From NCBI GenBank assembly GCA_019038745.1, contig JAHOYV010000004.1, positions 34,572 to 98,571 of the forward strand: a stretch of DNA of 64,000 bases. Reading direction: 5' to 3'. The DNA is from Gemmatimonadales bacterium (GTDB lineage: Bacteria; Krumholzibacteriota; Krumholzibacteriia; LZORAL124-64-63). The notes beneath the pieces are model-generated. The model ran no database searches and was not told the origin of the DNA. It saw nothing but the letters and a program-made list of their open reading frames with translations. Both the position numbers and the translations under genes were made by a program. How positions within the stretch are numbered: position 1 is the stretch's first letter; each line of letters starts with the position of its first letter. This document shows, in pieces, positions 52,831-61,700 of this stretch.

Positions 52831-54070
52831 CCGCCCAGCCACCGGCCCCCTGATAACGGATGTGGTTTCCCAGGCCCTGCGTACAATCTCGAGCCATCAC
52901 ATGCGAAGCCTTTTGCTGATCCTCGGTGTGGCCATCGGGGTGATGACCCTGTTGGCCATCTTCACAATCGTGACGGGATTGAGCGGTCGGATCCGCGACG
53001 ATATTGTCTCCTCCAGCCAGCCGTATATTTATGTGGCCCGTTTCAGCGGCCTGAGCGGAGGAGATCCCGAAAAATTGATGCGGAGGCCGCAGATCCTGCC
53101 TGAGTGTGCCGGAGCCCTGGCCGAGACCGAGGGTGTGGACCTGGTGGATTACCAAATATCCAACGGGGAAGGGATGGTGCTGAAGTACGAAAGGGAGAAG
53201 ACGAATTTTGTCCAGGCGGTGGGTTCGTCGGAAAACTTCCCTTTCATGTTTTCATTGTCGGTTTCCGAAGGTAGGTATTTCACCGCCGCCGAGGTTGCCG
53301 CGCGCTCCCGGGTGGTGGTTCTGGGCTACGGTCCGCGCAAGGATCTTTTCCCGGGGCTGGATCCCATCGGCAAAACCCTGAACATTTATGGCCGGCCCTA
53401 CCTCGTGGTGGGCACCATGACCGAGCGGAAACACATCATCGGTTCCATGGGTGATAATTACGTGGTAACTCCCTGGACGACCTACGAGAAGGATTGCATG
53501 CACACGGGCATTGAGGACCGAAATATTATGGCCGTGATCGAGGACGGATTCGATACTGACGATGTGATCTCCAACATCACCGGGACGATGCGCCGGGAGC
53601 GGCGTCTGCGTCCGGGGCAAGCCAATGATTTCGACGTGGTATCCTCGGAAACATTCGGTGATCTGATCGACAAGGTCACAGGGGGGATTGCTCTGGTGCT
53701 GGTCGTCCTGTCCTCGGTGGGTCTCCTGGTCGGCGGGATCGGGGTGATGAACATCATGTTGATCTCCGTGACCGAACGTACACGCGAGATCGGGGTGCGA
53801 ATGGCCTTGGGAGCCAGGAGGCGCGATGTCCTTTTACAGGTTTTGCTCGAGGCCGCAGTCCTGACGGGGATCGGTGGAATTCTGGGGATCGGTCTGGGCT
53901 ATCTGGCTTCTTGGGGAATGACGCACCTGCTGCGTTTCCCCTTCGTTATCTCTCCGTGGGTGACCATCGGGGCTGCGCTGTTCTCCATCTCCATCGGGAT
54001 CTTTTTCGGACTATACCCGGCGAACAAGGCCGCCCGAATGGATCCCATCACGGCATTGGGTCGGCTGTAG
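52823..54070 (+). CDS. MacB/FtsX-like ABC transporter permease 2
   Basis: 415 aa from ATG 52823 inside the end of permease 1; the longer frame from 52799 is unlikely. Same architecture: helix (LLLILGVAIGVMTLLAIFTIVTG), periplasmic domain, and FtsX helices with RTREIGVRMALGARRRDVL. The two permeases are clearly diverged and probably form a heterodimer. Substrate unknown; the family exports lipoproteins, peptides or macrolides. Confidence 0.9.
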   Translation: MNNRPATGPLITDVVSQALRTISSHHMRSLLLILGVAIGVMTLLAIFTIVTGLSGRIRDDIVSSSQPYIYVARFSGLSGGDPEKLMRRPQILPECAGALAETEGVDLVDYQISNGEGMVLKYEREKTNFVQAVGSSENFPFMFSLSVSEGRYFTAAEVAARSRVVVLGYGPRKDLFPGLDPIGKTLNIYGRPYLVVGTMTERKHIIGSMGDNYVVTPWTTYEKDCMHTGIEDRNIMAVIEDGFDTDDVISNITGTMRRERRLRPGQANDFDVVSSETFGDLIDKVTGGIALVLVVLSSVGLLVGGIGVMNIMLISVTERTREIGVRMALGARRRDVLLQVLLEAAVLTGIGGILGIGLGYLASWGMTHLLRFPFVISPWVTIGAALFSISIGIFFGLYPANKAARMDPITALGRL

Positions 54071-54089
54071 TCTTAAATTCCCGGATTTA

Positions 54090-54437
54090 TCAGCAAAGCT
54101 CCAGAGCTTGTTCCTCGGTGTCGACCAGATTCAGAAACTGATCGATGTTCATCAGGGATATCACCTGCCGCACGTCCGGACTGGGGGCCACGAAGCTGAT
54201 GGAACCGCCCACGTCCAGGAACTCCTCCGTCAACAACAGGAAGGTCCCGAGCCCGCTGGAGGCCACGAATTCCAACTCGGCCAGATGAACAATAATGCGG
54301 GTACTGCCCCGTTCTTTGAGCTCCAGGACCCGGGTGCGCAAGGCGTGGGCCCCATCGGCGTCCAGGCGTCCGGCCAGATGGAGAATCGGAGTCGAATTGT
54401 TTTCTTTGTCCTGGGTTATGGTGAATCGCTTAGACAT
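54090..54437 (-). CDS. STAS-domain anti-anti-sigma factor
   Basis: 115 aa, a single STAS domain. Strand/helix pattern ILHLAGRLDADGAHALRTRV, then IIVHLAELEFVASSGLGTFLL, with the phospho-acceptor serine in ASSGLG intact. Should bind an anti-sigma kinase when dephosphorylated. It follows the phosphatase/kinase fusion with an 8-nt overlap, so both are coupled. Unlike the STAS domain at 40673, this one looks functional. Confidence 0.92.
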   Translation of the reverse strand: MSKRFTITQDKENNSTPILHLAGRLDADGAHALRTRVLELKERGSTRIIVHLAELEFVASSGLGTFLLLTEEFLDVGGSISFVAPSPDVRQVISLMNIDQFLNLVDTEEQALELC

Positions 54438-56586
54438 TGGGAGTCTCCTTGCCGGTCAGGTGTTGTTGAGGATCAAATCGCAAGAGGGTGAGGTTTCCCT
54501 CGGGAGTTCCGGGTATCTGTTCCACATCCTTCATCGAAGAGTGAACGATGTGTAATCCGAGGCCGCGTCCCTTGCGGCGGCAGGCGGCACTATGCAGATT
54601 CGGGGGTGTCCACATGCCGGGGCGAATGGGCTCGCCGGCGTCCCGGACCAGAAAGTACCCACCGTCGGTGTCGGCCGACTTGTTCACGGGGAGTTCGGGA
54701 AAAAAGTTGAGCAACTCGGCGGAGGCCGTCTGGGTAGAGACCCACCACAAGTCCACTTTGCGGCCGGGTTGATTCCCGTAACCGTGCTCGATGATGTTGG
54801 CGCATATCTCGTAGAGACTGCTCTCAACGATCATTTTCAGCTCGCTGGGTAGGTTGCCGAGAGCCGGGTCATCCTCCAGCCAAGGGCGGATTCGGTCCAA
54901 AAGACTGAGGTCCGAAGGAAGCGAAAGATGGGGTGCATCCGCCAAATCACGGTTCAGATCGGCGGTGCCCAGCAAGGTGGCCGCAGAGGATGGTTGACAA
55001 CACTGAGCCTTGTCAATCGGAGCCGAGACTGGAGATCTGGCCAAAACGACCAGAGTCAAATCATCTTCGATTTCGTCGGGTCGGGCCCACTTCTCGGCAG
55101 CGGATTCAAGTGACTCCAACAGGGCTTTGTTGCCCTGATATTCCTGGCTGCCCTGGTCGATTCGTTTGAGGATCATTTCCTTGATTCGTTCGAACCCGAA
55201 TTGCTCCTGCCGCTCGGTGTTCCAGGATTCGTTCAACCCGTCGGTGTACTGCAGGATCAGGTCGCCGGGAGCCAGTTCGATGGTGCTGTCCTGGAGAGTC
55301 TTACCAAGGATCCCGTTCTTCATGGCGCCCAGGGGAATACCCTTGGTTTTGTAGTCATCCACCCGATGTCCATCGGCCCGGTAAACCAGCAATGGGCTGT
55401 GGGCGGCCGAAGCGAAGGTCAAACGCCCGCTGCCCGGGTCCAGGATACTGTAGAAAATGGTGATGAATGTCCCCGGACCGAGAGAGGGCTGCATCTCTTT
55501 TTCCAGGGCGATCAAAAGCTCTCGGGGGGAGTCGAATTGGTCGCGCAGGGAGCGCAACAGGACCGCGAGCATTGAAGTAACAAGGCAGCCGCCCAGACCC
55601 TTGCCGGACACGTCCGCCATTACGAGACCGATCCTGTCGTCGGCCAACTTAAAGTAGTCGTAGAAATCGCCTCCGACTTCAGCTGCGGCTCGATTGCTGC
55701 CCAGGCATTCGAAGTCGGCTGCCTGCAGGGAACACTCCGGGAGCAGGGATTGCTGGATCTGGTTGGCCAGTTCCATCTCGTGGTCGAGGCGCTCTTTTTC
55801 CAGCATCTCGACCTGGGATTCCTTGAGAAGGAGCGCCATGCCGTTGATGTTTTCGGCAAGCTGACCCAGCTCGGTCCGGGCTTTCAACTTTATGTCCGTG
55901 TCGAGGTTTCCCCGACCGATTCGCTCAAGGCCCGAGCGCAGGGCCGCGACCGGTGCCAATAGGCGAGATACCATCAAGAGAGTCACTGTTATTCCTGCAA
56001 AGAGAAGCCCCAGAGTAAGGAACATGAAGGAACGACGGGGGCGTGTGATGATCTCATCCAGGTAGGCCTGATTCAAGCCGACCAGGGCCGATCCCACTAC
56101 TCGGCCGGTTGCGTGTTGGGCGGGTACGGAAGCGACCAATAAATCCTTGTTGCCCAGGATTTTCTCCCCTGTCAGCAGGAGATGTTTACCGGATTGTTCT
56201 TTCAAACCTGAAATTTGGTCGCATTCCCCGTTCAGCTCCGCCAGATCGATGTGGCCCTGGATTTTTCCCTCGTGGTCCAGAACGACCACGAAGGCCAGGT
56301 CCGGCCGACCGGTCTGCAATTCCTTGACCAGAGGGCAGAGTGTCAACTCGGGGAACTCGGTCAACAGGGCATCGACACTCAGGGAAGCGAGGTTTCTGGC
56401 CTCAAGAACAAGTCGTGTTTCGATTTCGTTTGTAAGGGCCTTGCGGGTATTTCCCTCGGCCAGCCAAGCGAAGCTGATCAGACTCACAGAGATCAGTGCC
56501 ACGGTGGTAATACTGAGAATTACACGCATACTTACAACCCGAGAAGGTCGGTCATGCTTTTTGGTTTTTCTGTCGGATGTCGCCAT
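54430..56586 (-). CDS. Membrane PP2C phosphatase fused to RsbW-type anti-sigma kinase
   Basis: 718 aa. TM1 (VILSITTVALISVSLISFAWL), periplasmic sensor region (about 45-185), TM2 (FMFLTLGLLFAGITVTLLMVS), HAMP, a coiled linker, a SpoIIE/RsbU phosphatase domain (DFYDYFKL.., MADVSGKGLGGCLV, ASAAHSPLLVYR, YTDGLNES), then a HATPase_c_2 domain (ESSLYEICANIIEHGYGN, RGLGLHIVHSSM). It carries both the phosphatase that activates a STAS protein and the kinase that inactivates it. No sigma factor is nearby, so the output may not be transcription. Confidence 0.93.
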   Translation of the reverse strand: MATSDRKTKKHDRPSRVVSMRVILSITTVALISVSLISFAWLAEGNTRKALTNEIETRLVLEARNLASLSVDALLTEFPELTLCPLVKELQTGRPDLAFVVVLDHEGKIQGHIDLAELNGECDQISGLKEQSGKHLLLTGEKILGNKDLLVASVPAQHATGRVVGSALVGLNQAYLDEIITRPRRSFMFLTLGLLFAGITVTLLMVSRLLAPVAALRSGLERIGRGNLDTDIKLKARTELGQLAENINGMALLLKESQVEMLEKERLDHEMELANQIQQSLLPECSLQAADFECLGSNRAAAEVGGDFYDYFKLADDRIGLVMADVSGKGLGGCLVTSMLAVLLRSLRDQFDSPRELLIALEKEMQPSLGPGTFITIFYSILDPGSGRLTFASAAHSPLLVYRADGHRVDDYKTKGIPLGAMKNGILGKTLQDSTIELAPGDLILQYTDGLNESWNTERQEQFGFERIKEMILKRIDQGSQEYQGNKALLESLESAAEKWARPDEIEDDLTLVVLARSPVSAPIDKAQCCQPSSAATLLGTADLNRDLADAPHLSLPSDLSLLDRIRPWLEDDPALGNLPSELKMIVESSLYEICANIIEHGYGNQPGRKVDLWWVSTQTASAELLNFFPELPVNKSADTDGGYFLVRDAGEPIRPGMWTPPNLHSAACRRKGRGLGLHIVHSSMKDVEQIPGTPEGNLTLLRFDPQQHLTGKETPNV

Positions 56587-56662
56587 CCAAAAATGCCTTT
56601 CGTTATAGATTATCCAGGATTTGACGGGCTTCGATTCCCTCCTGCTTATCCATCGCCCGTAT

Positions 56663-58765
56663 CTATCCCGCCATTTTCTCCAAACGTTTGATCTGGTCCT
56701 GCGCGCGCTGTAGATAACCCCGGGCTTTACTGTCGTCCGGGGAAACCCGGACTGCGTTTTCCCAACTCCGGACGGCGTCCTGAAGTTTTCCGGCCACGAA
56801 CGCTTCCATCCCGCGAGTCAGGTAATACTGTTTCAGGTATTCACTCACCTGTTGGAAGGCGGGGTCGATGGACCAGACCAGTTCCCAGAAATGGACGGCC
56901 TGGTCGGCCGAGCCGTTCTGCATGGCGGTCATTCCCCTTTCGTACATCTCGGCCATCTCCCGCTTCTGGCTCTGGGTGACGGGAGGCGGGCCGACTGGGG
57001 CAACCGGAAGCAGGACTGCAGGTTCCGTCGTTTCGATCTTGGGCTCCTCGGACGCTGTTTCTACCGGGTCCGGCATCCGGTCTTCCTTTTCCAGACGATT
57101 CAACCAGGTCCGAGTGGAGGCCAGATCGTGGTTTTCGGGATCCAGAACCTGGGCTGTTTTCAATTTTTCATGGGCTTCAGGGAAATTCCCCGCACGTCCC
57201 AGGACTCGGGCGTGTTCCAGGAGATCGTTGACTCGTCCGCTGATGACCAGGGCCGTGCGTTCCACCATCGATCGGGCCTCGGAATCATTGGGGTCCAAGG
57301 CCAAAACACGGTCGAACCCGGCTTTGGCGTCCAAGAGTTTTCCGGCCGCAAAATTGTCCATGGCTTGGTCCAGATAGGATCTGATCTCTTCCGTGCGGGC
57401 GGTTCGGCTGTCGCTGGCGTTTCGGATCCGGGCCAACATCAGGGTGGCTTTCGAGTCGCCGGGGGCAAGTTCCAACAGGTGGCTCAGAACCACGATGGTT
57501 CCCGCGAAATCGTCGACATCCGCCAGGGCTTGGGCTTCCTGTCGCAGGATTCCGATTTCCAGTTCCAGGACCTGCTCGTTTTCCGGGTCGATGACCTTGA
57601 TCATGGCCACAAGTTCCGCTGCTTCATCGGTCCGGCCGAGTTCCAGGGCAGCCCGGGCCCTCTGCAGGAGCTCAATCCTGCGTTCATCGTTGCGGCGAAT
57701 AAATTCGGAAGCCAGGCGTTTTTGAAGATCCCGTTCCGCCTCTGTCCGGGCGGCCATCTGCTTTTCATCCCGGCTGGGTCCGAATTGAAAGGACACTCCA
57801 AAGCGATGGATCGGGTTGTCAGTGAGATTTTCGAAGATGTAATCGATGCCGATGTCCTGCCATTGAACACCCATTCCTGCAACCAGGGTGCCGCGGTTGA
57901 GACCTGTGCGCAGAGACAGTGCGGGCACCAGGCAGACTTCCAGCCCCATGTGCAGATGGTTGTTCAATTCCCGGGTTTTTTCCACATCCAGGGTGCCCAG
58001 AACCCAGCCTTCTTTTCCGAGTGGGTGTTTGTAGGACGAGCCTATCCGGATGCCGGTCGGATCAGGCACCTGTTCCTGATCCAAGCGCAGGGATGGCTCG
58101 ATGGCGTTGCGTACCGAGAGTCCTACGGTAAGATTTTCGGCCCAGCGTTCGCCGACTCCGGCGGCCTGGCCGGGTTTGACCATCAGACCCAGGTCAATGC
58201 CCAGGCCGGAGTCGTTGAAATCGCCCAGGCAGTGCCGGCGCAACTTCAGTCCGCCGCCCAGGGCCCAGGCTGTGGCGAGTTGACGGCCGTAGGCCAGAGT
58301 GAATTCGGTTTCGGCGTAGGTAAGATCGTCGGCCAAAAGCAAGTTGCGGCTGTCGCGCTGTTCTATTCCATCCACACCGAAACGGCGGAAAGTAAAAGAC
58401 CCCACGCCCCAACGCCAACTCGGCAGCACGAAGGAGGCGTACTGCTCGTTAAATCCCAATCCGATCAGGTTGGTGTGGGAGGCCTGGAACTCGCGCCTCT
58501 GAAGCCAACCCAGACCGCCCGGATTCCAGATCACCGCGCTGGCGTCATCGGCGATGGCGGCGTAGGCGCCACCCAGGGCCAGGGCCCGGTTGCCTGCTCC
58601 GTCGGCCAGGATGGAACGGCTGCCGTCGTCTTCGCCGGTGGCGCCCAGCGCGGAATCAACTGCAGTTCCAATTGCAAAGCCAACTACGAGGAGCACTGTA
58701 ATTCCGGCCATGGCTCCAGGCAAGGCGGGCCTCAAACTGTTTGGAATGCGGGGTCGGTGTTTCAT
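56663..58765 (-). CDS. PorV/PorQ-like outer-membrane barrel with C-terminal TPR domain
   Basis: 700 aa. N-terminal hydrophobic signal segment (AGITVLLVVGFAIGTAVDSALGA), then a barrel-like domain to about residue 320 opening with GNRALALGGAYAAIADDASAVIWNPGGL, the PorV/PorQ hallmark. The rest is helical TPR-type repeats (ARAALELGRTDEAAELV, AGKLLDAKAGFDRVLALDPNDSEA, EAFVAGKLQDAVRSWENAVRVSPDDSKA). PorV proteins shuttle type IX cargo to the surface. Its ATG overlaps the stop of the giant surface protein by 4 nt, making cargo and shuttle a coupled pair. Confidence 0.85.
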   Translation of the reverse strand: MKHRPRIPNSLRPALPGAMAGITVLLVVGFAIGTAVDSALGATGEDDGSRSILADGAGNRALALGGAYAAIADDASAVIWNPGGLGWLQRREFQASHTNLIGLGFNEQYASFVLPSWRWGVGSFTFRRFGVDGIEQRDSRNLLLADDLTYAETEFTLAYGRQLATAWALGGGLKLRRHCLGDFNDSGLGIDLGLMVKPGQAAGVGERWAENLTVGLSVRNAIEPSLRLDQEQVPDPTGIRIGSSYKHPLGKEGWVLGTLDVEKTRELNNHLHMGLEVCLVPALSLRTGLNRGTLVAGMGVQWQDIGIDYIFENLTDNPIHRFGVSFQFGPSRDEKQMAARTEAERDLQKRLASEFIRRNDERRIELLQRARAALELGRTDEAAELVAMIKVIDPENEQVLELEIGILRQEAQALADVDDFAGTIVVLSHLLELAPGDSKATLMLARIRNASDSRTARTEEIRSYLDQAMDNFAAGKLLDAKAGFDRVLALDPNDSEARSMVERTALVISGRVNDLLEHARVLGRAGNFPEAHEKLKTAQVLDPENHDLASTRTWLNRLEKEDRMPDPVETASEEPKIETTEPAVLLPVAPVGPPPVTQSQKREMAEMYERGMTAMQNGSADQAVHFWELVWSIDPAFQQVSEYLKQYYLTRGMEAFVAGKLQDAVRSWENAVRVSPDDSKARGYLQRAQDQIKRLEKMAG

Positions 58766-61700
58766 CGCAGCACCGCCACCTTTCTCAGGTGACGCTCTCG
58801 CGACCCATCCTCGTATTCGACGACGATTTCGGCTACGTAGACCCCGTTCTGGACGATTACTCCGAGTCCGTTCCGTCCATCCCAGCAGTCATTCTGGTAC
58901 AGTCCGGCGGGTCGCAGTTCCCGGTCCAGGATGGTGAAGACCGGCCGCCAGTGGGCCGTCATCACCCGGAGGGAGACCGTTCCCTCTGCGAGCAACTGGA
59001 TGACGAAAGTTGTTTCTTCCCTCCCGGCCGCGAATGGGTTCGGGAAGTTGCTGTAGCTTTCGGCCAGGCCGGCGACGGAGAAATTGCCGACTTCGGTCCA
59101 GAAGGGGAAAAGGTTATCATCCGCAGCTTCGACCCGAATTGCCGACAGGGTTCCCCCTTGCGGAGCCAAGGAGATATCCTCCTGCGTAATACCCAGGCGC
59201 AAACCGCCGGAGGCCGGGGCCGAATTGGTTCGGACTCTGATTTCCAACTCCAGGATTTGACCGGGGCCCAATTCCACGTTCGTATCAGGTAGGATGACCG
59301 CGGTCGTGTCCGAGGCCGAATCCAGTTCGACTGAACCCCAGATTTCGTCCCCATCGTAAAGGAGTACTTCCTGGATCCAGGCTCCCAGGGGACTGGGAAC
59401 ATTCTGTTGGTTTGAGGCTCGCAGGGTAAGGGATTCCAGAATGATCCCGGCGGTTCCTACTCCGGAGGGGTTGGCTAGACTGAGCGTGGCCACGGGAATC
59501 TCACCACTAGCCCCCACCAGGACGGCGGGCATCAGGTCCTCGAACCGTGCAGTCATCTCTTCGGCGGGAAGCTGAAGTCGGGTTAGGCCCGAGGTAAGGG
59601 GGAAGTCCTCCCCGGATTCCGGCTCTAGCGAAACAGCAGAATTTAGGTTTATGTCCCGTGCGAAAAAATCCGTCCCGTTCAGGACAAATTCCATACTGGT
59701 GGGCTGGGCCGACGCTTCAAAATCCACCATCAACACAAGGCTCACCGTCTGGCCTGGTGGTTGCAGAAAATCGGTCAAGGGTACGGAGATATTGCCATCT
59801 CCGGTTGGATCGTGAACTACGCTCAATGGGGTTCCGTCCGCCCATAGTTCCACTTTATCGATCAGACCGGCCGGGGGAACCAGTTGGCGGTCATCGTCTC
59901 GGCAGGCGATACGCAGGCTGTCGATTTGTACCGAAGCGACGTTATCATCCCCGGGGTGGCGAAGGGTCATGGAGAAGGCTTGGGCACCCTGCGCGCCGAT
60001 TACCAGGGCCGAGGGGAGCAGAGGGTCGCAATGGCTCATCAACTCGGTGGCTTGTTCCTGGATCAGGAGGGTCGGTCCTTCGATTGCCCCCGAAGCAAAG
60101 GTTACAAGGATGGATTCGCCCGAGTTCTTGTCCCGTGCTACCACCGAGGCCGGATTGTCCAGTAGGGCCTGGATCCGTCCGGTGGGAGAGGATTCCGCAA
60201 TATTTCCCCGGATTTCAAGTGGTATTGTTGTGTTGACCGGGATGGTGATTGGTGAGGGAAATTCAAGTTGGATCGGGCCCGGGTCCGCCTCGGCAGGTTG
60301 GGTTTCCAGAAGGAACTGGTCATCGCCCAGGACTCTGACCGAGGCCAGGATCAGGCCGGGATTCACAAGGACCGCCCCATCCTGGTCAACCAGGGAGAGG
60401 GACAGGGAGTTCAGGATTATTGCTGAACCAAGTTCCGACAGGCCGGGATTGAACAGTTCCAGGGAAAGGAGGGATACGTCCTCCTGGTTTATTCCCACGG
60501 AGTTGCCCTCGCCGGAGTCGACGGAAATTTCAAGTCCAGTGGCCTCGTAGACGATGGTTCCCAGAACCGATTGAATGGGGAAAGAACCGCCTTGAATGAC
60601 GGTTGGAACGGCATCGCCGTTTACCGCATCGTGGACGATGAACCAACTCGGGTCCTCGATGGTGACCCGGAAATCGGGGGCTTCAGTGAGACTGGAGATG
60701 TCCAGCCGGATTGCTACCGAAATGGGTTCTCCCTGGGTAACATTGATCGGCGTGGGGAAATCGAGGTATATTTCGCTTCCAGTGACTTCCAGTTCGGTTT
60801 TCTGGAGATAGGTGACAACACCCTCGCTCACCGTGATCTGATCCAATAGGTCGGCCGGTACGATACCCAGCCCGTCGCTGTCTTCCAGGTGCAGTTTCAG
60901 GCTGGAAAGGTTGGCTGTGGAGGAATTTTCCCCTTCCGGAAGGAGGAAAGTAAGAGTCAGGGGAACGACGTTGTCTTGTCCCCGGTTGAGTGTAAACGGC
61001 ATGTTGGTGACCGCAAAGATATCCAGGTGGGACAAGGGTGTGAAAATAGAGTGTTCCCGCGTTGTGCTGGGAAGACTGCTTCGTACCTGGGCCGTGCCCT
61101 CGGTAAGGCCTTCGGCGCTGGAAGAAAGGACTAGGGCACCGGATGAGGAAGCGGTGTAGGTCCAGGTAAAGGTGTCGACGGCTCCGATGGCCAAGTCCAG
61201 CGAGGCTGGAATGGGTCCGGTGGATAGGGCCATCGAACCAGCGCCGGTGGCAGAGGGAACGGCGGGAGATACTCCCACCAGATTTTCGCCACCGATGTTA
61301 CGCAGAACCAAGCGAACGGTGACATCCTGGCCCACAGTACTTTGGTTCGTGGCGAATTCCATGTCCGCCAACAAGGGAGCCGTGCTCAGCAGGGAAGTAC
61401 ACGTCGCGGTCAGTGCCTGGTCGATCGGGCCGCTGTTGCTGGAGGCGAGAGTTATCCCGTTCATCGGTACCGACAATTGCACTGAAACGGCATTGGTGGG
61501 AGACGCTGACACCGTTAAACCCACGAACAAGCGAAGGGCGGAGCCAGAAATGGCCTCGTTCAAAACCGGACTGGACCAGGCTCCCGACACGGCGGCAAAT
61601 GGACCGAGCCCGACATCGTCACCGCTGCCGGGAGTAAAGAGACCGTCCCCGCCGTCGCGCCAGAGCTCCAGGCTTGCCAAGTCCGCAGGGGCGGCTGTGC

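Noticed and set aside
56852..58792. Plus-strand 646-codon frame
   Set aside because: Antisense of the PorV-TPR gene; no signal or domain, and the minus frame shows PorV and TPR motifs.
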